DNA of 64,000 nt from Alphaproteobacteria bacterium (lineage in GTDB: Bacteria > Pseudomonadota > Alphaproteobacteria > Rhizobiales > Xanthobacteraceae), in the NCBI GenBank assembly GCA_016869215.1, contig VGEP01000018.1, forward strand, positions 22,494 to 86,493, in the 5' to 3' direction. Both the position numbers and the translations under genes were made by a program. The notes beneath the pieces were generated by a model. It had not been told where the DNA came from. It searched no databases and worked only from the letters and a program-made list of their open reading frames with translations. Of the stretch, positions 10,648 through 31,640 are shown one piece after another (position 1 is the stretch's first letter; each line of letters begins with the position of its first letter).

Positions 10648-11015
10648 CACAGCACCTCCGGCGCGAGCGAAATGATCTTCATGTGATTCTTGGCGCGCAG
10701 CTCGCGCGGCACCGGCCCGAAGATGCGGGTCCCGACCGGCTCCATCTGCGGGTTGATCAGCACCGCGGCGTTGCGGTCGAAGCGGATCACCGAGCCGTCC
10801 GGACGCTTGATGTCCTTGCGCACGCGCACCACCACGGCCTTCATCACCTCGCCCTTCTTGACGCGGCCGCGCGGGATCGCCTCCTTCACCGACACGACGA
10901 TGACGTCGCCGATGGTGGCGTATTTGCGCTTCGAACCGCCCAGCACCTTGATGCACATGACGCGGCGCGCGCCGGAATTGTCCGCCACGTCGAGGTTGGT
11001 TTGCATCTGGATCAT
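10647..11015 (-). CDS. rplN: 50S ribosomal protein L14
   Basis: 122 residues, full length, starting [20 protein letters not shown]14 lies at the subunit interface near bridge B8. The [15 protein letters not shown] and [13 protein letters not shown] blocks are typical. Confidence 0.98.
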   Translation of the reverse strand: MIQMQTNLDVADNSGARRVMCIKVLGGSKRKYATIGDVIVVSVKEAIPRGRVKKGEVMKAVVVRVRKDIKRPDGSVIRFDRNAAVLINPQMEPVGTRIFGPVPRELRAKNHMKIISLAPEVL

Positions 11016-11054
11016 GAGGCGCCTCGCATATTCCTTAAAAGCTCGTTCTTGCGC

Positions 11055-11393
11055 TCAGTTCGCCTTGGCCGCCGCGGCGTCGCCGGACTTATCCGCGCTC
11101 CGCGACTTCCGCGACCGCTTTTCCGACTCGGCCTCGATCGGCGCTTCCGTCCGCTGCCGCTTCTCGCCGCGGATCACCGTCCAGCGCTTGAGCCGCGATA
11201 TCGGGCTGTGCTCTTCGATCCAGACCAGATCGCCGACCGAGAACTCGTTCTTCTCGTCGTGCGCGTGGAACTTGTTCGACCGGCGGACGGTCTTCTTCAT
11301 CACTGGATGCGTGAAGCGGCGCTCGACGCGGACAATGACCGTCTTGTCCTGCTTGTCGCTGACCACCACGCCCTGGAGCGTACGCTTCGGCAT
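11055..11393 (-). CDS. rpsQ: 30S ribosomal protein S17 with charged tail
   Basis: 112 residues against a usual 75-90. The OB-fold core ([37 protein letters not shown]) is complete by about residue 75. The remaining roughly 35 residues are Lys/Arg/Glu/Ser/Ala-rich and low complexity, ending AAAAKAN. Confidence 0.97.
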   Translation of the reverse strand: MPKRTLQGVVVSDKQDKTVIVRVERRFTHPVMKKTVRRSNKFHAHDEKNEFSVGDLVWIEEHSPISRLKRWTVIRGEKRQRTEAPIEAESEKRSRKSRSADKSGDAAAAKAN

Positions 11394-11417
11394 CTCGTTC
11401 CTCTTGCCCTGTCCGTC

Positions 11418-11618
11418 TTAAGCTTTGGCCGCGCCGCGCTTCTGCTTGGCGACCGTCTTCATGCGCGCGATGTCGCGCCGCACCTGGCGGACGCGCGCGG
11501 TGTTTTCGAGCTGTCCCGTCGCCCGCTGAAAGCGGAGATTGAACTGCTCCTTCTTGAGCTTCAGCACCTCGTCGTCGAGCTGATCGACGGTCATGGCGCG
11601 CGCATCGGAGGCTTTCAT
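11418..11618 (-). CDS. rpmC: 50S ribosomal protein L29
   Basis: 66 residues beginning [14 protein letters not shown] and containing [23 protein letters not shown], the two-helix L29 hairpin at the tunnel exit. The same frame stays open far upstream across rplP, but the ATG at 11618 fits the family length and follows rplP by 14 bases. Confidence 0.97.
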   Translation of the reverse strand: MKASDARAMTVDQLDDEVLKLKKEQFNLRFQRATGQLENTARVRQVRRDIARMKTVAKQKRGAAKA

Positions 11619-11632
11619 GGCTCTTGCTCCAA

Positions 11633-12046
11633 CTAGGCCGGAATGCGGGCGATGAAACGGGTTTTGATCGGAAGCTTGGCGGCGGCGAGCGCCAGCGCCT
11701 CCTTGGCGGTGTCGAGCGAAATGCCGTCGACCTCGAACAGGATGCGGCCGGGCTTCACGCGGCAGACCCACAGCTCGACGCTGCCTTTGCCCGAGCCCAT
11801 GCGGACTTCCAGCGGCTTCTTCGACACCGGCACGTCCGGATAGACCCGGATCCAGACCTGGCCGGCGCGCTTCATGTGGCGCGTCAGCGCGCGCCGAGCG
11901 GCCTCGATCTGGCGCGCGGTCACGCGCTCGGGCTCGACCGCCTTGAGCCCGTACTGGCCGAAGGCCAGGTCCTGGCCGCTGGTCGCCAGACCGCGGATGC
12001 GGCCTTTGTGCGCCTTGCGGAACTTGGTGCGCGTCGGTTGCAGCAT
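11633..12046 (-). CDS. rplP: 50S ribosomal protein L16
   Basis: 137 residues, standard length. L16 helps position the acceptor end of A-site t[19 protein letters not shown] start, [19 protein letters not shown] and [19 protein letters not shown] motifs are present; the arginine of the [12 protein letters not shown] loop region is retained. Confidence 0.98.
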   Translation of the reverse strand: MLQPTRTKFRKAHKGRIRGLATSGQDLAFGQYGLKAVEPERVTARQIEAARRALTRHMKRAGQVWIRVYPDVPVSKKPLEVRMGSGKGSVELWVCRVKPGRILFEVDGISLDTAKEALALAAAKLPIKTRFIARIPA

Positions 12047-12079
12047 GACTTAAAACCCTTCTCGTCCTTCCCGTGCGCG

Positions 12080-12778
12080 TCAGGCGGTTTCGCGCCGCGG
12101 ACGGCCGGCCTCGGCCTCGGCGAGCCGCTTGTCCTGCGCCATGGAGTCGTGCTCGAGAATTTCGCCCTTGAAGATCCAGACCTTGACGCCGCAGGTGCCG
12201 TAGGTCGTGAACGCGGTGGCGACGCCGTAGTCGACGTCGGCGCGCAGCGTGTGCAGCGGCACGCGGCCTTCGCGGTACCACTCCATGCGCGCGATTTCGG
12301 CGCCGCCGAGACGGCCGGAGCAGTTGATGCGGATGCCTTCGGCGCCGAGCCGCATCGCCGACTGCACGGCGCGCTTCATGGCGCGGCGGAACGCGACGCG
12401 GCGTTCGAGCTGCTGGGCGATCGATTCGGCGACCAGCTGGGCGTCGAGCTCAGGCTTGCGGATTTCGATGATGTTGATGACGACGTCGCTGTCGGTGAGC
12501 TTGGCGACCTGCTTGCGCAGCTTTTCGATGTCGGCGCCCTTCTTGCCGATCACGACGCCCGGACGCGCGGAGTGGATCGTCACCCGGCACTTCTTGTGCG
12601 GGCGCTCGATCACGATCTTGGACACCGCCGCCTGCTTGAGGGCCTCCATGAGGTCCTCGCGGATCTTCATGTCTTCGTGCAGCAGCTTGCCGTAGTCGTT
12701 CTTGCCGGCGTACCAGCGCGAATCCCAGGTCCGGTTGATGCCGAGACGCAGGCCGACGGGATTGACCTTTTGACCCAT
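12080..12778 (-). CDS. rpsC: 30S ribosomal protein S3
   Basis: 232 residues. S3 lines the mRNA entry tunnel. An N-terminal KH domain ([15 protein letters not shown], the GxxG loop) is followed by the C-terminal domain with [27 protein letters not shown]. The tail ends in a short basic/acidic stretch. Confidence 0.98.
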   Translation of the reverse strand: MGQKVNPVGLRLGINRTWDSRWYAGKNDYGKLLHEDMKIREDLMEALKQAAVSKIVIERPHKKCRVTIHSARPGVVIGKKGADIEKLRKQVAKLTDSDVVINIIEIRKPELDAQLVAESIAQQLERRVAFRRAMKRAVQSAMRLGAEGIRINCSGRLGGAEIARMEWYREGRVPLHTLRADVDYGVATAFTTYGTCGVKVWIFKGEILEHDSMAQDKRLAEAEAGRPRRETA

Positions 12779-12788
12779 GATCGTCTCC

Positions 12789-13172
12789 TTAAGCGGCCTT
12801 GCTCTCGACCTGACGCACGACGATGGTCAGGTTCGCGAACGGCTTGAAAATCCGGCCCATGCGGCCGCGGCCGCGCGGGGTGAAGCGCTTCAGAACCAGC
12901 GCCTTGCCGACATGCGCCTGGGCGACGATCAGATCGTCGACATCGAGGTCGTGATTGTTCTCGGCGTTGGCGATCGCCGATTCCAGGCACTTCTTGACGT
13001 CTCTGGCGATGCGCTTCTGCGAGAACTGCAGGTCCGCGAGCGCGGTCGACACCTTCTTGCCGCGGATCAGTTGCGCGACCAGATTGAGCTTCTGCGGCGA
13101 CACCCGCAGCATGCGGGCGACGGCCTTGGCTTCGTTCTCGGGAAGGTCCCGTTCGCGTGCGCGCTTGCCCAT
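12789..13172 (-). CDS. rplV: 50S ribosomal protein L22
   Basis: 127 residues, starting [19 protein letters not shown]22 extends a beta hairpin into the exit tunnel; the hairpin motif [17 protein letters not shown] is intact, with no deletion of the type that gives macrolide resistance. Confidence 0.98.
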   Translation of the reverse strand: MGKRARERDLPENEAKAVARMLRVSPQKLNLVAQLIRGKKVSTALADLQFSQKRIARDVKKCLESAIANAENNHDLDVDDLIVAQAHVGKALVLKRFTPRGRGRMGRIFKPFANLTIVVRQVESKAA

Positions 13173-13185
13173 GATCGTTTCCTCG

Positions 13186-13503
13186 TCAGGTCGCCGCCGG
13201 AGCCGGCGCCGCGGCGCCGGCCGCAGGCGCGCGTTTGGCCTTGCGATCGGAGGTGTGGCCGTAGAACGAGCGGGTCGGCGAGAACTCGCCGAACTTGTGT
13301 CCCACCATCTCTTCCGTGACCATCACCGGGATGTGCTTCTGGCCGTTGTAGACGCCGAACGTCAGCCCCACGAACTGCGGCAGGATCGTCGAGCGGCGGC
13401 TCCAGATCCGGATCATCTCGTGCCGGCCGGACGAGCGTGCGGCTTCCGCCTTCTTGAGCAGATAGCCGTCGACGAACGGGCCTTTCCAAACCGAACGTGT
13501 CAT
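13186..13503 (-). CDS. rpsS: 30S ribosomal protein S19
   Basis: 105 residues, core ([18 protein letters not shown] to [13 protein letters not shown]) followed by an Ala/Pro-rich tail of about 14 residues ([14 protein letters not shown]). S19 is in the 30S head near S13. Confidence 0.98.
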   Translation of the reverse strand: MTRSVWKGPFVDGYLLKKAEAARSSGRHEMIRIWSRRSTILPQFVGLTFGVYNGQKHIPVMVTEEMVGHKFGEFSPTRSFYGHTSDRKAKRAPAAGAAAPAPAAT

Positions 13504-13513
13504 GGAGCGTCCC

Positions 13514-14344
13514 TTACGATGTCTTCTTGCGCGCGTGGCGGCTGAGCATGATGAACTTCTGCGTCGACTTGTTCTTGCGGGTCTTCTTGCCCTTGGTCGG
13601 GAAGCCCCATGGCGTGACAGGATGGCCGCCGCCGTTGGTGCGGCCGCCGTGCGGGTGATCGACCGGGTTCATCGAGATGCCGCGGTTGTGCGGCATGCGG
13701 CCCTTCCAGCGCTGGCGGCCCGCCTTGCCGATGCTGATGTTCATGTTGTCGGGGTTCGACACCGCGCCCACCGTCGCAAGGCAGCGGCCGTGGACGAGGC
13801 GCTGCTCGGTCGAGTTCAGGCGCAGGATGACATACTCGCCGTCGCGGCCGACGATCTGCGCGTAGGTGCCGGCGGAACGCGCAATCTGGCCGCCCTTGCC
13901 GATCTTGAGCTCGACGTTGTGGACGATGGTGCCGACCGGCATGTTGCCGAGCGGCATCGCGTTGCCCGGCTTGATGTCGACCTGCTCGCCCGCGACGATC
14001 GTGTCGCCGGGCGCCAGCCGCTGCGGCGCCAGAATGTAGGACAGCTCGCCGTCGGGATACTTCACCAGCGCAATGAAAGCGGTGCGGTTCGGATCGTATT
14101 CGATCCGCTCGACGGTCGCCGGATCGTTCTTGCGGGCGCGCCTGAAATCGACCTTGCGGTAGGCCTGCTTGTGGCCGCCGCCGCGGAAGCGGCTGGTGAT
14201 GTGGCCGTGGTTGTTGCGGCCGCCGGTCTGGTTCTGACCCTGGACCAGCGACTTCACCGGCTTGCCGCTGTACAGGCCCGAACGGTCGACGATGACGAGC
14301 TGGCGCTGGCCGGGCGTCGTAGGCTTGTATGATTTCAATGCCAT
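13514..14344 (-). CDS. rplB: 50S ribosomal protein L2
   Basis: 276 residues, starting [17 protein letters not shown]2 is needed for subunit association and peptidyl-transferase structure. The conserved [10 protein letters not shown] segment near residue 225, with its functionally important histidine, and GGHPVTPWG are intact. Confidence 0.99.
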   Translation of the reverse strand: MALKSYKPTTPGQRQLVIVDRSGLYSGKPVKSLVQGQNQTGGRNNHGHITSRFRGGGHKQAYRKVDFRRARKNDPATVERIEYDPNRTAFIALVKYPDGELSYILAPQRLAPGDTIVAGEQVDIKPGNAMPLGNMPVGTIVHNVELKIGKGGQIARSAGTYAQIVGRDGEYVILRLNSTEQRLVHGRCLATVGAVSNPDNMNISIGKAGRQRWKGRMPHNRGISMNPVDHPHGGRTNGGGHPVTPWGFPTKGKKTRKNKSTQKFIMLSRHARKKTS

Positions 14345-14359
14345 GATGCTCTCCCGCGC

Positions 14360-14659
14360 CTACAGGCCCGTGGTCACGTCGATGCGGTGACCCTCTTCCA
14401 GAGTCACCACCGCGCGCTTGGTGTCCTGAAGCTCGCCGAGCCGGCCCTTGAAGGCCTTCACCTTGCCCTTGCGGACCAGGGTGTTGACCTTCTTGACCTT
14501 GACGTCGAACAGCTTCTCGACCGCTTCCTTGATCTGCGGCTTGGTCGCGGTGCGCGCGACCTTGAACACAACCTTGTTGTGCTCGGACGCGGTCGTCGCC
14601 TTTTCGGTGATGACCGGCGAAAGCAGGATGTCGTAATGGCGCGGATCGGTGGTGCTCAT
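14360..14659 (-). CDS. rplW: 50S ribosomal protein L23
   Basis: 99 residues. L23 sits at the tunnel exit and is the docking point for trigger factor and SRP. Contains [21 protein letters not shown] and [15 protein letters not shown]. It overlaps the rplD stop by 4 bases. Confidence 0.98.
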   Translation of the reverse strand: MSTTDPRHYDILLSPVITEKATTASEHNKVVFKVARTATKPQIKEAVEKLFDVKVKKVNTLVRKGKVKAFKGRLGELQDTKRAVVTLEEGHRIDVTTGL

Positions 14660-15276
14660 TTGAAGCGCGCCTCCAACGCATCGAGCGCGGCCCGGGTCAG
14701 CACGAGCTTGCCGCGGCGCAGGATGTCGTAGACGTTGATGCCCTGGATCGGCAGCACGTCGATATTCGGGATGTTGCGGGCGGCGTTGCGGAAACCGGTG
14801 TCGACCTCGGCGCCGTCGATAATCAGCACGTTGTCCCAGCCGAGCTTCTCGAAGTGCCCGATGAGCACCTTGGTCTTGGCGTCCTTCACGCTCGCCTTGT
14901 CGAGGACGACGATGCCGCCGTCCTTGGCCTTGGCGGACAGCGCGTGCTTGAGCGCCAGGGCGCGAACCTTCTTCGGCAGGCCGACCTCATGGCTGCGCAC
15001 CAGCGGGCCGAAGGCGCGGCCGCCGCCGCGGAACTGCGGCACGCGGGCGGAACCGTGGCGTGCGCCGCCGGTGCCCTTCTGCGCGTACATCTTCTTGCCG
15101 GTGCGCCAGATTTCGGCGCGATTCTTGACCTTGTGGGTGCCGGCGCGGCGCTTGGCGAGCTGCCAGACGACGCAGCGATGGATCAGGTCGGTGCGCGGCT
15201 CGAGGCCGAAGATTGCCTCGGGCAGCGTGACCGATCCGGCCTCCTTGCCGTCGAGCGTGGTGACCTTCACATCCAT
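14656..15276 (-). CDS. rplD: 50S ribosomal protein L4
   Basis: 206 residues. L4 lines the exit tunnel through its extended loop ([21 protein letters not shown]). In enteric bacteria L4 also represses the S10 operon; no clear leader was identified here. It starts one base after the rplC stop and overlaps rplW. Confidence 0.98.
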   Translation of the reverse strand: MDVKVTTLDGKEAGSVTLPEAIFGLEPRTDLIHRCVVWQLAKRRAGTHKVKNRAEIWRTGKKMYAQKGTGGARHGSARVPQFRGGGRAFGPLVRSHEVGLPKKVRALALKHALSAKAKDGGIVVLDKASVKDAKTKVLIGHFEKLGWDNVLIIDGAEVDTGFRNAARNIPNIDVLPIQGINVYDILRRGKLVLTRAALDALEARFK

Positions 15277-15277
15277 G

Positions 15278-16015
15278 TCACGCGCCCTCCTTCGGGGCCG
15301 CTTCGGCAGCTTCGGCTGGCGCGGGAGCCGCCTCGGCCGCCGGCGACTTGAACTTGCCGGGCTTCGGGGCTTCCTTCGGCAGCGACTTCTTCACCGCGTC
15401 GCGCACCGTGATCCAGCCGCCCTTGGCGCCGGGCACGGCGCCCTCGACCAGGATCAGTCCGCGCTCGACGTCGGTCTGCATCACGCGCAGATTGAGCGTG
15501 GTCACGCGCTCGACGCCCATCTGGCCAGGCATCTTCTTGTTCTTGAAGGTCTTGCCCGGGTCCTGACGGCCGCCGGTCGAACCGATCGAACGGTGCGAAA
15601 CCGACACGCCGTGCGAGGCGCGAAGGCCGCCGAAGTTCCAGCGCTTCATGCCGCCGGCAAAGCCCTTGCCGATCGAGGTCCCGGTCACATCGACGTACTG
15701 GCCGACGATAAAGTGATCGGCGGTGATTTCCGCGCCGACCGGAATGAGCCCGTCCTCGCTGACGCGGAACTCCGCGATCTTTCGCTTGGGCTCGACCTTG
15801 GCGACGGCGAAGCGGCCGCGCTCGGGCTTGCTCACGTTCTTGACCTTGCGGGTGCCGGCGCCGAGCTGCAGCGCGACATAACCGTCTTTGTCCTTGTTGC
15901 GGTGTGCGACCACCTGGCATTGCGCCAGACGCAGCACCGTGACGGGCACGTGTTCGCCGGCCTCCGTGAAGAGGCGGGTCATGCCCATCTTCTGTGCGAT
16001 CACCCCGGAGCGCAT
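15278..16015 (-). CDS. rplC: 50S ribosomal protein L3
   Basis: 245 residues. L3 initiates 50S assembly; the central loop with the glutamine of [20 protein letters not shown] (methylated in E. coli by PrmB) is present. A Pro/Ala/Glu-rich tail of about 30 residues after [14 protein letters not shown] extends beyond the usual 205-215 residue core. Confidence 0.98.
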   Translation of the reverse strand: MRSGVIAQKMGMTRLFTEAGEHVPVTVLRLAQCQVVAHRNKDKDGYVALQLGAGTRKVKNVSKPERGRFAVAKVEPKRKIAEFRVSEDGLIPVGAEITADHFIVGQYVDVTGTSIGKGFAGGMKRWNFGGLRASHGVSVSHRSIGSTGGRQDPGKTFKNKKMPGQMGVERVTTLNLRVMQTDVERGLILVEGAVPGAKGGWITVRDAVKKSLPKEAPKPGKFKSPAAEAAPAPAEAAEAAPKEGA

Positions 16016-16043
16016 GGTCCTGTCCTCTATCCTTCCGTCCGGA

Positions 16044-16352
16044 TCACAACTTGATCTCGACGTCGACGCCGGCGGCGAGGTCGAGCTTCATCAGCGCGTC
16101 CACGGTCTGCGGCGTCGGATCGACGATGTCCAAGAGGCGCTTGTGGGTGCGCATCTCGAACTGCTCGCGGCTCTTTTTGTCGACGTGCGGCGAACGGTTC
16201 ACCGTGAACTTCTCGATCTTGGTCGGCAGCGGGATCGGCCCACGCACCTGAGCGCCGGTGCGCTTGGCCGTGTTGACGATCTCGCGGGTCGACGCATCGA
16301 GGATGCGGTGATCGAACGCCTTGAGCCGGATCCGGATGTTCTGGCCGTTCAT
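16044..16352 (-). CDS. rpsJ: 30S ribosomal protein S10
   Basis: 102 residues, [19 protein letters not shown] start. S10 is a 30S head protein and also the NusB partner (NusE) in antitermination. Conserved [29 protein letters not shown] is intact. It opens the S10 gene series after tuf. Confidence 0.98.
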   Translation of the reverse strand: MNGQNIRIRLKAFDHRILDASTREIVNTAKRTGAQVRGPIPLPTKIEKFTVNRSPHVDKKSREQFEMRTHKRLLDIVDPTPQTVDALMKLDLAAGVDVEIKL

Positions 16353-16370
16353 TGCTTCGTCTCTCTCGTC

Positions 16371-16456
16371 CCGTCATGGCCGGGCTTGTCCCGGCCATCC
16401 ACGTCTTCTCATTCGGCTCTAAGTCGTGGATGCCCGGCACAAGGCCGGGCATGACG
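16371..16456. repeat. palindromic intergenic repeat, tuf-rpsJ spacer
   Basis: About 86 bp with overall dyad symmetry, opening CGTCATGGCCGGG and closing CCCGGCATGACG-like sequence. It contains two small hairpins (GGCCGGGCTTGTCCCGGCC and GCCCGGCACAAGGCCGGGC) flanked by complementary CCACGTCTT and AAGTCGTGG. It has the same GTCAT...ATGAC termini as the repeat at 2142-2243 but different inner sequence. It fills nearly the whole 116-bp gap. Confidence 0.6.
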
Positions 16457-16468
16457 ACGGAAACACCT

Positions 16469-17659
<1,191 letters not shown>

Positions 17660-17708
17660 TGAAGTCTCCCGGCTCTCCGGTGGTGTTGATCGTTGTTAAG
17701 CGTGGCGG

Positions 17709-19781
<2,073 letters not shown>

Positions 19782-19817
19782 GGGGATTCCGTTTCCTTGC
19801 GTTCCGATGGCTGGCCG

Positions 19818-20303
<486 letters not shown>

Positions 20304-20675
20304 TTATTTCGGCCGCTTGGCGCCGTACTTCGAACGGCGCTGCTTGCGGTTCTTGACGCCCTGGGTGTCGAGCACGCCGCGCAGAATGTGATAGCGGACG
20401 CCCGGCAGGTCCTTCACGCGGCCGCCGCGGATCATAACCACCGAGTGCTCCTGGAGGTTATGGCCCTCGCCGGGGATGTAGCCGATCACCTCGAAGCCGT
20501 TGGTCAGGCGCACCTTGGCGACCTTGCGAAGCGCCGAGTTCGGCTTCTTCGGAGTCGTCGTGTACACGCGCGTGCAAACGCCGCGCTTTTGCGGGCTCTG
20601 CTGGAGCGCGGGCACCTTCTTCTTGGCCTTCTGCACCACCCGCGGCTTGCGGATCAGCTGATTGATCGTCGGCAT
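20304..20675 (-). CDS. rpsL: 30S ribosomal protein S12
   Basis: 123 residues from [12 protein letters not shown]; the open frame continues 42 codons upstream but that part is untranslated leader by family comparison. S12 is in the decoding centre. The lysines at 43 (TPKKPNSA) and 88 (VKDLPG), whose changes give streptomycin resistance in other bacteria, are the wild-type residues. First gene of the str operon. Confidence 0.98.
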   Translation of the reverse strand: MPTINQLIRKPRVVQKAKKKVPALQQSPQKRGVCTRVYTTTPKKPNSALRKVAKVRLTNGFEVIGYIPGEGHNLQEHSVVMIRGGRVKDLPGVRYHILRGVLDTQGVKNRKQRRSKYGAKRPK

Positions 20676-21037
20676 GCTTCGCCTTCTGCCTCGGCCGGAT
20701 CGCCGGCTCCCCGTCCCGCCCAAAGAACACCGAAGCAGCGCGTCCGCGCATCGGCGTTCACGATGCGGCCCGGACCCGCGCGCAAAACGAAATCGCGCCA
20801 TCCGCCCCGGCGGCGGAGGACGCTATGCGGTTCAGAGGACCGCAGCGCGTTGTGCCGCGGTCATGCACCCGAGATCTGACAATCGTTCGACGTCAGAGGC
20901 AGCGTTTGAGCGTCATTCGTCGAGGCTCGGTGGGCCCCATCCGCAGCCGAATAAGATCAACGATCTCAGCGGTTTAGCGGGTTTCGGAGGCAGCCGTTCC
21001 GACGGGCGATGCTCACCGCCTGCCGTAAAGTTGCGCG
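20676..21037 (-). other. long untranslated leader of rpsL
   Basis: No supported gene lies between the promoter and the rpsL ATG. The stretch would be transcribed as a leader of about 355 bases. I see no recognised riboswitch or ribosomal-protein binding site in it. Confidence 0.5.
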
Positions 21038-21066
21038 TATGTATCGGCGGTTGCCCGGGGTGTCAA
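21038..21066 (-). promoter_or_regulatory. sigma70-type promoter of the str operon
   Basis: On the minus strand, TTGACA (21066-21061) is followed by a 17-bp spacer and TACATA (21043-21038). This is a near-consensus housekeeping promoter. It predicts a start near 21031 and a leader of about 355 bases before rpsL. It lies just beyond the rpoC terminator, so the str operon has its own transcription start. Confidence 0.75.
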
Positions 21067-21124
21067 GGCGGAAAGGGCCGGAAATATTGGTGTTTTCGGG
21101 ATTTTGGAGGTTAGTAAATAGTTA

Positions 21125-21148
21125 AGGGCCGCCCCGGAGGGCGGCCCT
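21125..21148 (-). terminator. intrinsic terminator of rpoC
   Basis: Perfect 9-bp stem (AGGGCCGCC with GGCGGCCCT, 6-base loop), followed on the minus strand by TTAACTATTTACTAA, a T/A-rich tract. It lies 50 bases after the rpoC stop and just before the str promoter. Confidence 0.75.
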
Positions 21149-21197
21149 GTCATGTCTTCGAGTCCGGCGCGGCGGGATGCGTCGCTTGCGCCGCCCG

Positions 21198-25529
<4,332 letters not shown>

Positions 25530-25633
25530 CTATCTCTGCCCCGTGTGGCCGGCCGGAGGCCGGCCACCTGGTTCGGGAGGAAGCCGCCTCCCGCTCGTTC
25601 CGCGCGGACCTGGCCCGCGCGCCGCGGCTCGCG

Positions 25634-29749
<4,116 letters not shown>

Positions 29750-30044
29750 CGTGCTCTCTCTGTTGTCGTCCGGCCATTGCCAGGGCAGCCTGGCAACCGT
29801 GCGGTCCGGCGACCGGGACGACTCTCCGGAAAGCCGCTATCCATCGCGACCATCTGGACAGGCGTGCGGAAGCCTATCTTCTAGACGATTCGGGGTTCCC
29901 GAACCGCCGCCTCGCCCTCGCCGGGAACCGGCGAAGCCGGCCATTCCGCGGGCCACCGCCCGGAAATCACCGGATCGTGTTCGAAACACTCAGACTGCCG
30001 CGGCCGGAACCCGTCCGGCCAACGGCGCTTCTCGTCGGTTTGGG
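29750..30044 (-). other. rplL-rpoB intergenic leader
   Basis: About 295 bases between the tandem hairpins and rpoB with no supported gene. The sequence is GC-rich with several short inverted repeats (for example GGGAACCGGCGAAGCCGG around 29920). A secondary rpoB promoter could exist here but no convincing -35/-10 pair was found. Confidence 0.4.
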
Positions 30045-30104
30045 TCCCGGGCGGCTTCGGCCGTCCGCCCGGGATACCGCTTAAGTAAGCGCGGCTTACT
30101 TAAG
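30045..30104 (-). promoter_or_regulatory. tandem hairpins at the rplL-rpoB junction
   Basis: Read on the minus strand, a perfect 11-bp AT-rich palindrome (CTTAAGTAAGC, 3-base loop, GCTTACTTAAG; 30104-30080) contains the rplL stop codon. Six bases later comes a second perfect stem TCCCGGGCGG/CCGCCCGGGA (30074-30045, 10-base loop). Neither has a T-run. In E. coli this junction has an attenuator and an RNase III site that set the rplL:rpoB ratio; these hairpins are good candidates for the same job. Confidence 0.55.
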
Positions 30105-30470
30105 CTCAACCTTCGCGCCCACCTTTTCCAAGGTGGTCTTGATCTTGTCGGCCTCTTCCTTGTTGACGCCTTCCTTGACCGGCTTGGGCGCACCCTCGAC
30201 CAGGTCCTTGGCCTCCTTCAGGCCGAGGCCGGTGAGCGCACGCACCTCTTTGATGACCTCGATCTTCTTGTCGCCGGCCGCAGCCAGGACCACCGTGAAC
30301 TCGGTCTTCTCTTCGGCAGGCGCGGCGCCGGCGGCGCCCGGGGCCGCAGCGACCGCGACGGCGGCAGCGGCGGTGACGCCCCACTTCTCTTCGAGCATCT
30401 TGGCGAGCTCGGCCGCCTCAAGGACGGTGAGCTTCGACAGATCGTCAACGATTTTGGACAGGTCAGCCAT
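30096..30470 (-). CDS. rplL: 50S ribosomal protein L7/L12
   Basis: 124 residues. Stalk protein that recruits translation GTPases. N-terminal dimerisation helices ([25 protein letters not shown]), Ala/Gly hinge (about residues 38-52), and C-terminal domain with [24 protein letters not shown]. It follows rplJ by 83 bases; its stop lies within a palindrome. Confidence 0.98.
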   Translation of the reverse strand: MADLSKIVDDLSKLTVLEAAELAKMLEEKWGVTAAAAVAVAAAPGAAGAAPAEEKTEFTVVLAAAGDKKIEVIKEVRALTGLGLKEAKDLVEGAPKPVKEGVNKEEADKIKTTLEKVGAKVELK

Positions 30471-30553
30471 TTCGGTAGTTCCTTTTTCGGTTCGAACCGT
30501 TTGAGTTTGCAGCCTCGCTTGGGCTTCAGCTCTTGAGCTTCAAGTCCTGGGCG

Positions 30554-31063
30554 TCAGGTCTTGCTGGCGTAGGCCTGGACCACTCGGGCCACCTTCGCCG
30601 CGGGGGCGTTGACGACCTGCGCGATCTTGGTCGCGGGCGCCTTGAGGAGCCCCACGATCTTGCCGCGAAGCTCGTCGAGCGACGGCAAGGACGCGAGCGC
30701 CTTGACGCCGTTCGGATCGAGCGCGGTCTTGCCCATCGCTCCGCCCAGGATCACAAATTTCTCGTTGGCCTTGGCGAAGTCGACGGCGACCTTGGACGCG
30801 CCAACCGGATCGCTGGAATAGGCGATCACGGTCGGTCCCTTCATCAGGGAGCCGATGCTGGCGACATCCGTGCCCTCAAGAGCGATTTTGGCGAGGCGGT
30901 TCTTGGCGACCTTCACGCTGGTTCCAGCCTGCTTGGCCTGCCTGCGCAGGGTCTGCATCTGGGCCACCGTGAGGCCGGCATAGTGAGCCACGACGACGGT
31001 GTTGGCGGTCGAGAAGACCCCCTTCAGCTCCGTCACCATTTCGGCTTTTGCCGCTCTTTCCAC
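30554..31063 (-). CDS. rplJ: 50S ribosomal protein L10
   Basis: 169 residues, the base of the L12 stalk. I start it at the GTG at 31063, giving (M)[13 protein letters not shown], which matches the usual N-terminus and has GAAAGAG seven bases upstream. The in-frame TTG at 31069 is only one base from that Shine-Dalgarno sequence and is unlikely. The C-terminal helices that bind L12 dimers ([29 protein letters not shown]) are present. Confidence 0.96.
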   Translation of the reverse strand: MERAAKAEMVTELKGVFSTANTVVVAHYAGLTVAQMQTLRRQAKQAGTSVKVAKNRLAKIALEGTDVASIGSLMKGPTVIAYSSDPVGASKVAVDFAKANEKFVILGGAMGKTALDPNGVKALASLPSLDELRGKIVGLLKAPATKIAQVVNAPAAKVARVVQAYASKT

Positions 31064-31507
31064 GTGCAAGCTCTTTCAGGTTGGCGGCGCACGTCGCGTG
31101 GGACTGCCACTTGGGACCGTCCCCGGGACGATGAGCCGCCGGTTGCGACTGCCGTCCCGATCCAACGCGACCTGCGGGGACTGGGACGACGTTTCGTGCC
31201 CTGCCTCCGGCGCGGGCAACCGCCCGCTCCAGGTCCAACGGTTCGAACCGGAAACACCCGATCGCTCGGGAAATCCGGCCTTACCCGTCTGTGCAGGCTG
31301 GTCGATTAAGCCGGATCGCCCCAAGCGGAACGTCTGGCGCCTGCAGTCTCGGACAGGACGCGGCTTCGACTGAGCGGACTGCGATCTTTCCCCTTCCCTT
31401 CAGATGTCCCGGAGGATGTCCAAAAGGAATTGGTTCCTGACCACCGTCGTTTCCGTGAAGCGCGCAAAGGCGCGCCGACAAAGTGAGGCCGGCACGCCCG
31501 TAACACC
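31064..31507 (-). other. long rplJ leader
   Basis: About 440 transcribed bases with no supported gene. In many bacteria the rplJ leader binds the L10-L12 complex to repress translation; the length allows such a site, but I could not identify the L10-binding kink-turn by eye. Confidence 0.45.
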
Positions 31508-31536
31508 TATTTAGACGGTCGGGCGGACTTTGCCAA
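31508..31536 (-). promoter_or_regulatory. sigma70-type promoter of rplJL-rpoBC
   Basis: Minus strand TTGGCA (31536-31531), 17-bp spacer, TAAATA (31513-31508). Predicted start near 31501 gives a leader of about 440 bases before rplJ. It shows that rplJL-rpoBC has its own transcription start downstream of the RTX gene. Confidence 0.7.
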
Positions 31537-31584
31537 GCGGATTCCGAACCCCGCCGACCGCCGCCGGTCAGGCCGCAAAAGGCC

Positions 31585-31608
31585 GGGTACGCGCCGAGGC
31601 GCGCACCC
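31585..31608 (-). terminator. probable terminator of the RTX gene
   Basis: Inverted repeat GGGTACGCGCC/GGCGCGCACCC (10-11 bp, very small loop) about 33 bases after the RTX stop; on the minus strand it is followed by CCGGCCTTTTGCGG, with a short T-run. It lies between the RTX stop and the rplJ promoter. Confidence 0.45.
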
Positions 31609-31640
31609 GAAATGTCAAAAGCCGCTGTCCCCGCGCCTGC

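Noticed and set aside
31064..31069. TTG start for rplJ at 31069
   Set aside because: Only one base from the Shine-Dalgarno sequence; the GTG at 31063 has correct spacing and matches the family N-terminus.
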